Source of the DNA: Myxococcales bacterium
GTDB lineage: Bacteria > Myxococcota_A > Polyangia > Polyangiales > Houyiibacteriaceae
DNA length: 64,000 nucleotides
NCBI GenBank assembly: GCA_029861865.1
Contig: JAOTYL010000014.1
Location: forward strand, 59,445 to 123,444
Direction: 5' to 3'
Shown piece after piece: positions 43,806 to 53,815 of this stretch (position 1 is the stretch's first letter; the number at the start of each line of letters is the position of its first letter). A model generated the notes under the pieces. The model searched no databases. It was not told the DNA's origin and worked only from the letters and a program-made list of their open reading frames with translations. Made by a program: the position numbers and the translations under genes.

Positions 43806-44873
43806 ATGTTCCGCCCAGCTACCGACGACGTCAGGATTGACGGTCTCCGCCCGCTGATCCCGCCTGCCATTTTGATGGAGGAGATCCATCCAGGGGAGGA
43901 GGCGATCACACGGATCGCGGAAGCGCGTCAACAGATCAGCAACATCGTCCACGGAAAAGACGACCGGCTCGTAGTCGTCGTGGGGCCCTGCTCGATCCAC
44001 GACCCAAATGCAGCGATGGAATACGCCAAGCGACTAAAGGGGCTCGCCGACCAGCACGTCGACGACCTCCTCATCGCGATGCGAACGTACTTCGAAAAAC
44101 CGCGCACCACGGTTGGCTGGAAGGGTCTCATCAACGATCCCAATCTCGACGGAAGCTTCGATATCAACCACGGCCTTCGAATCGCGCGAGGCCTATTGAG
44201 CGCTCTCGCCGAGCTCGGCTTGCCGGCGGGTAGCGAGTTTTTGGACCCGATTTCGCCGCAGTTCGTGGCTGACCTGGTGTCGTGGGGCGCCATTGGGGCC
44301 CGCACGACCGAAAGCCAGGTTCATCGCGAGCTCGCCAGCGGTTTGTCGATGCCGGTAGGGTTCAAGAACGGCACCCGGGGCACAGTCAAAATCGCGGTCG
44401 AGGCGGTCAAAGCCGCACGCAACCCCCACCATTTCCTCTCCGTGACCAAGCAAGGGCTGACGGCGATCGTGGCCACGAAAGGAAACCTGGATTGCCACGT
44501 TATCCTCCGCGGGGGGACCGGAAAGCCCAACTACCACCCCGAGGCGATCGCCGAAACCGTGAAGATGCTCGAAGCCTCTGGCTTGGAACCTCGCCTGATG
44601 GTCGACTGCAGTCACGCCAACAGCGGCAAGAACCACGAAAAGCAAGCGGGCGTGGCAAGCGCGGTCGCCCAGCAAGTCGCCGAGGGAGGCTCTGGGATAT
44701 TCGGGGTGATGCTCGAGAGCTTCCTCGTCGGCGGTCGGCAGGACAAGAAAGACGGCGAAGAGCTCGCATACGGACAAAGCATTACCGACGCCTGCATGAG
44801 CTGGGAGGTCACCGTTCCGGTCGTCGAAAAGCTCGCTGCTTCCGTTCGCTCGCGACGCAACGCGGGGGCCTGA
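43806..44873 (+). CDS. 3-deoxy-7-phosphoheptulonate (DAHP) synthase, class I
   Basis: 355 residues; first step of the shikimate pathway (PEP + erythrose 4-phosphate). Start ATG 43806 (MFRPATDDVRIDGLRPLIPP) matches the AroF/G/H N-terminus; an earlier ATG at 43779 overlaps the divergent transporter. Motifs are VVVVGPCSIHDPNAAMEYA (metal/PEP site), GSEFLDPISPQF, and MVDCSHANSGKNHEKQ (metal-binding His). Regulation by an aromatic amino acid cannot be read off directly. Confidence 0.95.
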   Translation: MFRPATDDVRIDGLRPLIPPAILMEEIHPGEEAITRIAEARQQISNIVHGKDDRLVVVVGPCSIHDPNAAMEYAKRLKGLADQHVDDLLIAMRTYFEKPRTTVGWKGLINDPNLDGSFDINHGLRIARGLLSALAELGLPAGSEFLDPISPQFVADLVSWGAIGARTTESQVHRELASGLSMPVGFKNGTRGTVKIAVEAVKAARNPHHFLSVTKQGLTAIVATKGNLDCHVILRGGTGKPNYHPEAIAETVKMLEASGLEPRLMVDCSHANSGKNHEKQAGVASAVAQQVAEGGSGIFGVMLESFLVGGRQDKKDGEELAYGQSITDACMSWEVTVPVVEKLAASVRSRRNAGA

Positions 44874-44879
44874 GATAAA

Positions 44880-46169
44880 CTAGAGAAAGTCGGGCGCGGG
44901 GACGGGTACTTGCACGGTATTCGGCAGGCGATCGAACGCGGCGGCCTTCGACATCATTTCGGGTGTATCGCATGTGTCTTCTCGTGTCCTCCCGTCGAGC
45001 CACTGACTCGGACAGCATCGATCGACCGGCGCAGCGGAACCCTGGGCGCATGGCTCTAGCTTCGGACGCGAGGCGGGGGCTAGACCGGCTATGCGGCCGG
45101 CCACGCCGGTGAAGGTCACACCTAGGCTGAATGCATCACACTCCGCACCGGTCCCGTCCATTTCAGGCGATGACTGGATATCGGCGTATTGCCCAAAAAG
45201 GCTTTCGATGACGGTTGCGTTGATCGAGCACACGCCGATGTCGGGTGTCGCCTCGCCGAGCTTCTCGATGCTGAACCGCCCGGTGAACAGCCCGTGCCCC
45301 AATTCTTCTAGGTCCTCGGTGAGGTCGCCCATCATGAAGCCGCCGCTCACGACTACATTCATCGCTCCATCGCTTGGTATGCTTCCATCACCTGCGATCA
45401 ACTTGAACGCAGTGCCGTCGGGAAGGGGCAGAACGACGCGCCCAAAGGTCACGTAGGCATCGGTCTGCATGGCGTTGGGGAGATCGAGGCTCGGCTCACC
45501 AGTTTCGTCTTCGTCGAAGTCGCTCGGGTCGAGGTACCACCAGTCCTCCGCGTCCCATCCCGGATCCGGTGCACTTTCGGTCTGCGCGCCCTGTATATAG
45601 ACCAAATCCACGTCGCTGTTGCGTCCATATCCGACCACGGAGGGATCTTCAGTCGTCCCATCGATCGCCGTGGTCAGCATCGCCGACACGCTGGCGTCGT
45701 CGCGTTGCCCATTCCACCCGCGAATCCACAAGATGATGGTCCCGATGCCGCGACCCTGCGTAAGCGCGAGGTTGTCCTGAAGGCAGGGAAGCACCGCGCC
45801 CACAGTAGGAAGAAGGCTCGCCCCAAGCGAGTTGTCGATCCCCTTGTTGCCATCGACGACTGCCTGACCCACGACTTCCCCATCGACCTTGCGCGGCTGG
45901 CAAGACGCGTCGTCTTGGCCCGTGGTCACCGCTGAATCGAGGTCGATGCCTATGCGTGCCGCGTTCTCCGCGGACTGCTCGATGTAGACGTCTTTTAGCG
46001 CAAACACCAGAGTTTCGGCATCAGCCGGCGAGCTGGTGTGGGCTGGCGGCCTCGGTGGAGCACCAGCGACGCTGTCCTCGATCAGCCGAGCGTCGTAGAC
46101 ATCGCAACCTGAGACCGCGATCCACACCAGCGCGCCAAAGGTATAGCAAGTCCAATGAAGCAACCGCAT
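44880..46169 (-). CDS. Paralogous large lipoprotein B
   Basis: 429-residue lipoprotein starting at ATG 46169 (MRLLHWTCYTFGALVWIAVSGC, lipobox VSGC). The open frame continues to 46460 without signal-peptide sense. It shares with lipoprotein A the CDVYDARLIE start, the RPPAHTSSP linker, DGNKGIDNSLGASLLPTVG, and the RCC near the end. It lies 6 bases beyond the convergent DAHP synthase stop. Function unknown; the pair suggests an expanded cell-surface family. Confidence 0.7.
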   Translation of the reverse strand: MRLLHWTCYTFGALVWIAVSGCDVYDARLIEDSVAGAPPRPPAHTSSPADAETLVFALKDVYIEQSAENAARIGIDLDSAVTTGQDDASCQPRKVDGEVVGQAVVDGNKGIDNSLGASLLPTVGAVLPCLQDNLALTQGRGIGTIILWIRGWNGQRDDASVSAMLTTAIDGTTEDPSVVGYGRNSDVDLVYIQGAQTESAPDPGWDAEDWWYLDPSDFDEDETGEPSLDLPNAMQTDAYVTFGRVVLPLPDGTAFKLIAGDGSIPSDGAMNVVVSGGFMMGDLTEDLEELGHGLFTGRFSIEKLGEATPDIGVCSINATVIESLFGQYADIQSSPEMDGTGAECDAFSLGVTFTGVAGRIAGLAPASRPKLEPCAQGSAAPVDRCCPSQWLDGRTREDTCDTPEMMSKAAAFDRLPNTVQVPVPAPDFL

Positions 46170-46225
46170 GCACCCATCCCCCCATCCACAGGGTAACAGA
46201 CCACACGGCAGGGCAAAAAATCCCT

Positions 46226-47227
46226 CTAGCGCGCGGGGGCCAGCGTGCGGATGAACATTTCCAGCATTTCCCACGGGAGATTCGACGGCAAATTCACGAT
46301 CGGAAAGGTGATCCCGTACTCCCTTCGGCGGCGTAGCTCGGAGATGCAGTGTTCGGGATCGCCTGCGATCGTCAGGGACTCGATCATGGCATCGGTGACG
46401 GCATCGGCCGCTTGCGACCGGGTGGCCTTGTCGCGATAGAGATCTTCGACGCGCTTGCACTCGTCGGCGTACCCAAAGCTGCTCAAGAGCTCCTTGTAGT
46501 AGTCGCCCATCCCGCCGATGTAGAACGAAATGATCTGGCGCGACTCTTTGATCCCCGCATCGCCGAGAGGGATGACGGTCGTGAATGGGGCGGTGGCGAT
46601 CTCCGCCGGGTCACGTCCCGCCTTGGCGGCTCCTTCGGCGATCCAGGCGTGGCCACGCTTCAGCTCCGTGTATGGCCAGAAGGTGGGGATCCACCCGTCC
46701 GCCATCTCCCCGATCGACGTGATCGACTTTTGCTTGAGCGCGGCGACGTAGATCGGAATGTCGGTTCGGACGGGCTTCATCGCGAGGTCAAAGGGACGAT
46801 AATCGTGCAGCTTGGCGTCACTCTCGTTCAACCGCTTCCCGCTCAAGAGCGTCCGGGTCACGCGAATGACGTCCCGCACTTGGGTGAGAGGCTTCGTGAA
46901 CGGGCGCCCATGAAAACCCTCGATGACACGCTTGCCGCTAGTTCCGATCCCGAGAATCAACCGGCCCTCGCTGATCTCGTCGACGGTCGCTGCGTTCATG
47001 GCAATGAGCCCGGGCGTGCGGCTGAAGACGTTGACGATGCCCGTGCCGAGCTTGACTTGTTTCGTGTGCACCGCCATTTCGCTGAGGAGCGAGAAGATCT
47101 CGTATCCCCAAGCCTCCGGTATCCAAAACGAGTCGTAGCCGAGCTCGTCGGCCAGGATCGCAGCCTTGAGATAGAGCTGGCGGTCGTAGTTCTTCCAGAA
47201 AGCAAGCAGCCCAGTTCGTTCGGTCAT
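46226..47227 (-). CDS. LLM-class (F420-type) oxidoreductase
   Basis: 333-residue luciferase-like TIM-barrel enzyme. Strands and loops typical of the F420-dependent branch are [47 protein letters not shown], and [23 protein letters not shown] 47227 has GGAGG six bases upstream; this decides the start. Substrate unknown. It is divergent from a second LLM enzyme. Confidence 0.88.
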   Translation of the reverse strand: MTERTGLLAFWKNYDRQLYLKAAILADELGYDSFWIPEAWGYEIFSLLSEMAVHTKQVKLGTGIVNVFSRTPGLIAMNAATVDEISEGRLILGIGTSGKRVIEGFHGRPFTKPLTQVRDVIRVTRTLLSGKRLNESDAKLHDYRPFDLAMKPVRTDIPIYVAALKQKSITSIGEMADGWIPTFWPYTELKRGHAWIAEGAAKAGRDPAEIATAPFTTVIPLGDAGIKESRQIISFYIGGMGDYYKELLSSFGYADECKRVEDLYRDKATRSQAADAVTDAMIESLTIAGDPEHCISELRRRREYGITFPIVNLPSNLPWEMLEMFIRTLAPAR

Positions 47228-47364
47228 CGAAACCTCCAAGCGTGGAGTTAGACCGATCGGGTGCTGCACACAAGGCTTGGGCGTGCTGCAGCAACGCCTG
47301 GAGCGCTGCTTGACAGTCGGCCGTCATCCGTGACAGGAGCCTCTCTTTCGCGGTGCAAAACCCG

Positions 47365-48387
47365 ATGAAGATCGACGCTGGACTGCTCGCCACCGACATG
47401 GATCGGGTGGCCGCTCGGGCCCGCGAGCTCGAGGACGCTGGTTTCGACGGGTGCTTCACCTTCGAGGGGCCGCACGAGCCATTCACGAGGCTCGCGCTAG
47501 CCGCAGAACATTCGAATCTCGAAATCGGGACTGGGCTCGCGATCGCATTCGCGCGAACGCCGATGACGGTGGCTAACCTCGCACACGATCTTCAGCACTT
47601 TTCGGGTGGGCGGTTTTGGCTCGGGCTTGGCTCTCAGATCAAGCCACACATCGAAGCACGCTACAGCATGCCGTGGTCGAAACCGGTAACGCGCATGAAA
47701 GAATTCGTTCGAGCGCTGCGGGCGATTTGGGCATGTTGGAACGAGAACGAGAAACTCGACTTCCGGGGCGAGTTCTACACACACACCCTGATGCCGCCGA
47801 TCTTCAACCCGGGGCCTGCCAGGGGTGGGGCGCCGCCGATCTACCTGGGAGGCGTCGGGCCAAAGATGACCGAGGCGGCCGGCGAAGTGGCTGACGGCAT
47901 GCTGCTCCATCCGTTTCACACGGAGCGTTCGCTGAAGGAAATCATGATGCCTTCAATCACGCGTGGGCTGAAGACATCCGGCCGAACACTCGCCAATTTC
48001 GCGCTCTGCGCGCAGGTCATCATCGTGACCGGCAGAAGCGATGCCGAACAAGAGAACGCACGCACGATGGCGCGAAATCAGATCGCGTTCTACGCCTCCA
48101 CCCCTGCCTATCGAAGCGTATTGGAGTCCGAAGGCCGGTCTGAGCTTCAGCCCGAGTTGAGGCAGATGACCAAAGAGGGCCGTTGGCACGAGATGGCAAC
48201 CAAGATCGACAGCGAGTTGCTGGACAAGATCGCGGCAGTGGGCACGCCGAAAGAAGTGGCCGAGGTCCTGCTTCGGCGGTACGGCGCATTCGCTTCCCGA
48301 CTCGCGTTTGCGTCACCCTTCCCGATCGACTCCGAATGTGCGGCCGAGATCATTGGCGAGCTTCGCGCCGGCTCCACCGACCTATGA
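47365..48387 (+). CDS. LLM-class (F420-type) oxidoreductase
   Basis: 340 residues of the same superfamily as the divergent gene but a different branch (MKIDAGLLATDMDRVAARAR, IGTGLAIAFARTPMTVANLAHDL, FWLGLGSQIKPHIEARYSMPW). That pattern matches the MSMEG_2256-like F420 subgroup as I remember it. ATG 47365 is preferred; GTG 47353 is in frame upstream. It overlaps the following dikinase (ATGA at 48384-48387), so the two are coupled. Confidence 0.87.
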   Translation: MKIDAGLLATDMDRVAARARELEDAGFDGCFTFEGPHEPFTRLALAAEHSNLEIGTGLAIAFARTPMTVANLAHDLQHFSGGRFWLGLGSQIKPHIEARYSMPWSKPVTRMKEFVRALRAIWACWNENEKLDFRGEFYTHTLMPPIFNPGPARGGAPPIYLGGVGPKMTEAAGEVADGMLLHPFHTERSLKEIMMPSITRGLKTSGRTLANFALCAQVIIVTGRSDAEQENARTMARNQIAFYASTPAYRSVLESEGRSELQPELRQMTKEGRWHEMATKIDSELLDKIAAVGTPKEVAEVLLRRYGAFASRLAFASPFPIDSECAAEIIGELRAGSTDL

Positions 48388-50765
48388 TGTCCCCGCTTTG
48401 CATCCCGCTCGACGCGATCGCTGACGAGGCGGTTGGCGGAAAGGCCGAAGGGCTCGCACGGCTGCTCCGGGATGGTTTCGACGTGCCAGAGGGCTTCGTG
48501 ATCGTCGGCGGATCATCCGAATCGCTTCCAGGAGACCTCGATGCTCACTACCAGCGACTTGGCGGGGGCAGGGTCGCGGTGCGGTCTTCGGCGTCGGGGG
48601 AAGACTCGAGCGAGGCTTCCTTCGCGGGCCAATACGAAACGGCGCTGAACGTCGAAGGCACAGAAGAGCTCCGAGCTGCTATCGAGAGCTGCCTTCGCTC
48701 GGTTGAAGCGACGAGAGCTCTCGTCTATCGCAATGAAAAGATCGGCCAGGCGTCGGTCTCGATGAACGTCGTCGTGCAAAGAATGGTCGATGCCCGCGCG
48801 GCCGGAGTGCTCTTCACCGTCAACCCCGTGAATGCTCGTCGTGACCAAATCGTCATCGACGCGGTGTCGGGGCTCGGTGAATCGCTGGTCAGCGGGCAGA
48901 CAACGCCGGACCACTGGTTGCTTTCGAAAGACGGTCGCGTGCTCGACCGAGAGCTGCAGGGCGCTGAGCCGACCTTGACCGAGGACGCGATCGAGACGCT
49001 ACTGAAAGGGGCACTTCGAGCAGAGGCGCAATACGGAGCGCCGCTCGACATGGAGTGGGCGATCGACCAGCGTGGCAAGCTTTACTGGCTTCAAGCGCGG
49101 CCGATCACGGAGCTGCCCTCCAATCCGAACGAGCTCGACAGCACACCGAGCGCCGACGCGGTCTACACATGGGCCAACATCGGTGAGATGATGCCCGGCG
49201 CCGTCACTCCGTTGACGTATTCGGTCACCGGCCGCGGCATCGACATTGGAATGCAGCGCTGGTACCGGCGCATCGGCTCGCAGGTGCCCAAAGGCGACGA
49301 CATGCGCTACGTGGCGATGTTCTTTGGCCATCTGTTTCTCAACCTCGAGACGATGGCGGCGCTGGCGGCAGACGTCGCGGGGTCCACCAAGACCCAGATG
49401 TGCCTTGCCCTTTGCGGCCGAGACATCGAAGAGCTCGACGAGCCCAAACCGGCATCGGCGATCCGACGAGCAGCTAACGGTACGCGATACTTCGGCGTCC
49501 TGGTGTCGGCTCGCAAGTATGGAAGGGCACTCGACGCGTTGAAGGCCACGCTATCGCTTCCAACCGCCGAGAGCGCGCGAGAGTACTATCGCGCGATCGA
49601 CGAAGCGCTTCCAGTCGTTTGGGAGGCCTACGAGCTACACCTGATGTCCTCCGCGTCTTCGGGAGCGCTCAGCCCGATCTTGCTTGGCATCGTCGCCAAA
49701 GGCGAAGAGCCGACTGCCGCTCACCATGCCGAACTCGCCCGCATGCTCGCGGGTGCCACCAATGTCGAGAGCGCAGATATCGCCGCTGGGGCCGAGCGCG
49801 TTCTCGACCGCCTCCATGACGACCCACGCGCAAACAGTCGATTTGCCATGGCTGACACCGACAGGGCCCGTGAATGGTTGCAGTCGCCGGATTCCGGGGA
49901 GGCCGGCGCAGAATTCGCACGGTACCTCGAGCGCCACGGTCATCGGGCCGTACGCGAGCTCGAGCTCCGACAAAACGAGTGGGCAGTCGATCCAACCCCG
50001 GTGATCACCTCGTTGCAGTCGGGTCTCCGAGCCAGGCTCAATCAGACGACGCCGACTCGGCGTACACCCCAAACCGACACCGCCATCGACAGCGGGGGCA
50101 AGCATCCGATCCTCGAGCGACTGATGCCCTTGGCTCATGGCGCGGTTCGTTGTCGCGAGCATACGAAGTCCGGCTTGGTCGCGGTGACGACCCACTTCAA
50201 GCATGCCTATCGGGCCCTCGGGTCACGCATGGCTCGAGAGGGCTCCCTTCCCGACGAAGATGCGGTCTTCTTCTTGACGCACGAGGAGCTTGGCGAGCTC
50301 GTGAACGGCCGAGACGCGCTGACAGAGGTCGCGATCGCGCGTCGCAAGGTGATCGACTACCAAATGCCGCTCCACTTTCCGCAGGTGTTCACTGGGCGTC
50401 CCGAACCCTTGAAGCATGAGCACATCACGAACGACGACGGCACGCTGGTCGGTAAACCGGTGAGTCGCGGGGTTGTGGCGGGGCGGGCTCGCGTCGTCGA
50501 CACCCTCGAGCAGGCCGCCGCGCTCGAAGCCGGTGAAATCCTCATCGTGCCGATCACCGACGTGGGTTGGACACCGTATTTCAGCCTCATTGCGGGCTTG
50601 GCGACCGACGTTGGGAGTGCGGTCTCTCACGGCGCGGTCGTGGCGCGAGAATACGGTCTTCCAGCCGTCGTCGATCTAAGGGTCGCCACTTCTCGGTTTC
50701 GGACCGGCGACCACGTCATTCTCGATGGGGATCGCGGCACGCTCGCACTGGCCGAGCGCGAATAG
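48384..50765 (+). CDS. PEP-synthase-like dikinase with rifampin-phosphotransferase architecture
   Basis: 793 residues. The N-terminal ATP-grasp (PPDK) domain has VAVRSSASGEDSSEASFAGQ, GVLFTVNPVNAR and MEWAIDQRGKLYWLQARPIT. A middle region of about 400 residues follows, then a C-terminal swivelling domain with the phosphohistidine motif SHGAVVARE (His near residue 749). There is no PEP-binding TIM barrel. This layout matches rifampin phosphotransferase and PEP-synthase-like proteins, where the middle domain binds the acceptor. The acceptor here is unknown. It is translationally coupled to an LLM oxidoreductase. Confidence 0.85.
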   Translation: MMSPLCIPLDAIADEAVGGKAEGLARLLRDGFDVPEGFVIVGGSSESLPGDLDAHYQRLGGGRVAVRSSASGEDSSEASFAGQYETALNVEGTEELRAAIESCLRSVEATRALVYRNEKIGQASVSMNVVVQRMVDARAAGVLFTVNPVNARRDQIVIDAVSGLGESLVSGQTTPDHWLLSKDGRVLDRELQGAEPTLTEDAIETLLKGALRAEAQYGAPLDMEWAIDQRGKLYWLQARPITELPSNPNELDSTPSADAVYTWANIGEMMPGAVTPLTYSVTGRGIDIGMQRWYRRIGSQVPKGDDMRYVAMFFGHLFLNLETMAALAADVAGSTKTQMCLALCGRDIEELDEPKPASAIRRAANGTRYFGVLVSARKYGRALDALKATLSLPTAESAREYYRAIDEALPVVWEAYELHLMSSASSGALSPILLGIVAKGEEPTAAHHAELARMLAGATNVESADIAAGAERVLDRLHDDPRANSRFAMADTDRAREWLQSPDSGEAGAEFARYLERHGHRAVRELELRQNEWAVDPTPVITSLQSGLRARLNQTTPTRRTPQTDTAIDSGGKHPILERLMPLAHGAVRCREHTKSGLVAVTTHFKHAYRALGSRMAREGSLPDEDAVFFLTHEELGELVNGRDALTEVAIARRKVIDYQMPLHFPQVFTGRPEPLKHEHITNDDGTLVGKPVSRGVVAGRARVVDTLEQAAALEAGEILIVPITDVGWTPYFSLIAGLATDVGSAVSHGAVVAREYGLPAVVDLRVATSRFRTGDHVILDGDRGTLALAERE

Positions 50766-50837
50766 GGGCGTCGCGCCGCGAAGGCTCTTGACTTCTCGAA
50801 GTGATATGCGATCGCCAGTCGCCACGAGGAGCTCAGC

Positions 50838-51998
50838 ATGGTCGCCACGATCGGACTCACCGGACTCCGTCCTGCCCCCCCCCAGGCGTCGAAGATCACG
50901 TGCCCACCCTACGACGTGATCAAGTCGGGAACGCCGCTCGAAAAATTCCTCAGCGACGAGCCGAAGTCGCTCTTCCACATCACTCTCGGTGACGAGCCCA
51001 AGGAGGCGATGGAGCGACTCGTTTCGGAGGGCCTGCTGATCGAGGACGACGAACCCGCTTACTACGTGTACGAGCAAACTTGGTCCGGCGGGCAACGTAC
51101 CGGTGTATTCGCGGCGGCCGAGGTCTCGCCCTACGCGGACAAGCAGATCATCCGTCATGAAAAGACGTTCGACGACAAGGTCAAGGGGAGGCTTGCGGTG
51201 CGGCGGGCTACCGGCCTTCATATCGGTCCGGTCTTTGCGCTCACCAGGGCCCCGATCAAAAAAGCCCTGAATGCGGCCAAAGAGTTGGCTCCGCTCTACG
51301 AGTTCACGAGCAGCTTCGGCGGGTTCAGCGAGCTGGAGGACATCGAAAACAAGGTTTGGCGCATACCCGAAGCCGGAGACATCGGCCGCGCAATTCAAGC
51401 AGCGCTCGGCACGGAGCCGCTCTACATCGCAGATGGTCACCACCGGTATCACGCGAGCCTGCTCAACGGCCAAACGCACTTTCTGACGTATGTGACCCAA
51501 GATGCGGTGATCCAGGCGTACAACCGCGTCATCAACGGGGTTCGCTCATTTGCGGAGATCATGGCTGACCTCCCCCTACAGTCGGTCGACACCTTCCAGA
51601 CCCCCGACAAGCACCGTTTCTCCATTTACACCAAAGACGGCTGCTACGAGCTGGCCGCACAACACATCCCCGGCGACGTCGTGGGACGGCTCGACTGCGC
51701 GATCTTGGAGCGTGAGCTCTACCCAAAGCTCGGACTGACGCACGATATGATCGCAGATCCAAATCACTTCGACTACTACTCCGAGGCCGCATTGGACGAG
51801 ATGAAAGCCGTCGTCGATCGAGGCGAATACGACATTGCTGTCGCCCTTCACCCCGTGAGCCTCGATGAGTTGATGGCGGTGGCCGATGCCGGCCTTCAAG
51901 ATCCCGATATCGTCATGCCCGAAAAGAGCACGTTCTTCGCGCCGAAGATCCTTTCGGGTTTGTTTCTGTATCGCACGCGAAAGGGTGAGTCACGATGA
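50838..51998 (+). CDS. DUF1015 protein
   Basis: 386 residues of the DUF1015 family. Signatures are CPPYDVIKSG near the N-terminus, HITLGDEP, YYVYEQTWSGGQRTGVFAAAEVSPYADKQIIRHEKT, and ADGHHRYHASL. The family is widespread but not biochemically defined. The stop overlaps the next gene (ATGA at 51995-51998). Confidence 0.9.
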   Translation: MVATIGLTGLRPAPPQASKITCPPYDVIKSGTPLEKFLSDEPKSLFHITLGDEPKEAMERLVSEGLLIEDDEPAYYVYEQTWSGGQRTGVFAAAEVSPYADKQIIRHEKTFDDKVKGRLAVRRATGLHIGPVFALTRAPIKKALNAAKELAPLYEFTSSFGGFSELEDIENKVWRIPEAGDIGRAIQAALGTEPLYIADGHHRYHASLLNGQTHFLTYVTQDAVIQAYNRVINGVRSFAEIMADLPLQSVDTFQTPDKHRFSIYTKDGCYELAAQHIPGDVVGRLDCAILERELYPKLGLTHDMIADPNHFDYYSEAALDEMKAVVDRGEYDIAVALHPVSLDELMAVADAGLQDPDIVMPEKSTFFAPKILSGLFLYRTRKGESR

Positions 51999-52981
51999 GC
52001 GCGCTTCCACAGTATCGGAAGCACCTTCATCCGCACGAAAAGATGCGGGCTATCGTCATCGAGAAGTACGGCGGCCCCGACGTTCTGCGCGAGGCGAGCG
52101 TTCCAAGGCCCGTCCCGACGCGAGACCAGGTTCTCGTAAGGACCCGGTTCATCGGGGTGAATCCGAAGGACATCATCGTCCGAAAAGGGAAGTTTCAAGT
52201 CGCCACCGGGAGGCGTTTTCCCATCATCATCGGCCACGACATCGCTGGCGAAGTGGTCGAAGCAGGGGTCGATGCCGATCTCGCCGTCGGAGAGGCCGTC
52301 TATGGGATGATTAACGACTTCGCCGGGCGGGGGTACGCCGAATACGCGGCCGTCGATGCGGATCAGCTCGGTCGAGCACCGACCTCGATCGATTTGCGCG
52401 TCGCCGCCGCCGTTCCCCTCGCTGCACAGACCGCGCTCCAAGCGCTGCGCGACGATGGACACGTCGCACAGGGCCACGAAGTGCTCATCAACGGCGCATC
52501 AGGAGGCGTCGGCGTCTTCGCAGTACAGATCGCCAAGATCTTGGGCGCGAATGTGACGGCCGTGTGCAGCCATCGAAACATCGAGCTCGTCCGCGAGCTC
52601 GGTGCCGACCAGGTCATCGATTATGGCAAGACCGAGTTGGTCAGCCTCGATCAGCGTTTCGACGCCATCTTCGACGTGTTTGGGAACTACCGCTTCGACA
52701 AGCTCAAGCACCTCCTCAAACCACACGGCACTTATGTCCATACCATCCCGAGCGCGCGCATCTTCAAGGATGTCGCTCGCACTTTCGTCCGCAAGCAGCG
52801 GGCCAAGCTGGTCATCGTCAGGTCGCGTCGCTCTCAGCTCGACTGGCTCCGGCAACAGATCGACAGCGGTCGCCTTCGGGTCGTCCTCGACCGCTCCTTC
52901 CCTCTGCGCGACGTCGCGGACGCGCATCGATACATGGAGACCAAGCGTGCGCGCGGCAAAGTCGTGTTGGAAGTCGACTGA
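51995..52981 (+). CDS. Quinone oxidoreductase / zinc-free MDR alcohol dehydrogenase
   Basis: 328 residues of the medium-chain dehydrogenase family. The GroES-like part starts MRAIVIEKYGGPDVLREA, with GHDIAGEVVEAG; the Rossmann part has VLINGASGGVGVFAVQIAKILGA. It lacks the structural-Zn Cys cluster, as in NADPH:quinone reductases. It uses NAD(P)H on quinones or enones. It is coupled to the DUF1015 gene, followed 10 bases later by a hydrolase gene. Confidence 0.88.
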   Translation: MSALPQYRKHLHPHEKMRAIVIEKYGGPDVLREASVPRPVPTRDQVLVRTRFIGVNPKDIIVRKGKFQVATGRRFPIIIGHDIAGEVVEAGVDADLAVGEAVYGMINDFAGRGYAEYAAVDADQLGRAPTSIDLRVAAAVPLAAQTALQALRDDGHVAQGHEVLINGASGGVGVFAVQIAKILGANVTAVCSHRNIELVRELGADQVIDYGKTELVSLDQRFDAIFDVFGNYRFDKLKHLLKPHGTYVHTIPSARIFKDVARTFVRKQRAKLVIVRSRRSQLDWLRQQIDSGRLRVVLDRSFPLRDVADAHRYMETKRARGKVVLEVD

Positions 52982-52991
52982 GGAGGAAGAC

Positions 52992-53771
52992 ATGCGAAGG
53001 GTCAGCCGAAGTCTCGTCGTCGTTGCAGCTCTGTTTGCCGGACAAGGGGGCGCATCAGCGGAAAATGCCTTCAAAGAGGTCGATTTCCCGAGCGCAGGAG
53101 GGATTCAGGCCCATGCCGATCTCTATGCACATGAGGGGAAGGTCCCGACCTTGATCATTCTCTTTCACCAGGCGGGATGGAGCCGGGGAGAGTATCGAGA
53201 GATCGCTCCCAAGCTCGTCACACTGGGGTACCAAGTGCTGGCAGTAGACCAACGTTCGGGGGATGGGGTAAACGGCGTCCCCAACAAAACCCATCGCCGG
53301 GCCGCCAAGAAGAAGGCCGGCACCAGCTACCTCGACGCGTACGCCGATCTGCAAGCTGCGCTGAAATACGCGACCGAGAGGCTGAAAGCGCGACGGGTCA
53401 TCGTCTGGGGAAGCTCCTATTCGGCATCGCTGGTGTTCAGGTTGGCGGCCGAGCGCCCAGACAAAGTGGCAGCGCTGCTCGCGTTCTCGCCCGGTGAGTA
53501 CTTCCAAAAGAAGCACGGGAAGGAGTACATTCGAGGGTTCGCCAAGAACGTAAAGTGCCCGGTGTTCGTCACGTCCGCCAAAGCCGAACGGGAAAAGGCC
53601 AAACCGATCTTCGACGCCGTTCCCGCAGAAAAAAAGATCCTCTTCACCCCCGCTTCGCTCGGGCAGCACGGCTCGCGTGCGCTCTGGCAAAAGTGGAAAG
53701 ACAACGACGTGTACTGGGCAGCCGTCAACGCTTTCTTGCGAGAATACGCGTCGCCTGATCCGCCCAACTAA
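52992..53771 (+). CDS. Secreted alpha/beta hydrolase (dienelactone-hydrolase-like)
   Basis: 259 residues. ATG 52992 has a near-perfect AGGAGG 5-10 bases upstream. The signal peptide (RRVSRSLVVVAALFAGQGGASA) is cleaved after ASA. The hydrolase core has LIILFHQAGWSRGEY (oxyanion loop), nucleophile elbow VIVWGSSYSAS (GxSxS), and a C-terminal HGSRALW with the catalytic His. Probable periplasmic esterase or lactonase. Confidence 0.85.
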   Translation: MRRVSRSLVVVAALFAGQGGASAENAFKEVDFPSAGGIQAHADLYAHEGKVPTLIILFHQAGWSRGEYREIAPKLVTLGYQVLAVDQRSGDGVNGVPNKTHRRAAKKKAGTSYLDAYADLQAALKYATERLKARRVIVWGSSYSASLVFRLAAERPDKVAALLAFSPGEYFQKKHGKEYIRGFAKNVKCPVFVTSAKAEREKAKPIFDAVPAEKKILFTPASLGQHGSRALWQKWKDNDVYWAAVNAFLREYASPDPPN

Positions 53772-53815
53772 ATGCAAAACTGGGAGAGTCGCTCGGAAGT
53801 GCGCTACACGGAAGT

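Noticed and set aside
47228..47364. TTGACA at 47310 as a promoter of the + strand LLM gene
   Set aside because: No -10-like hexamer at a suitable distance.
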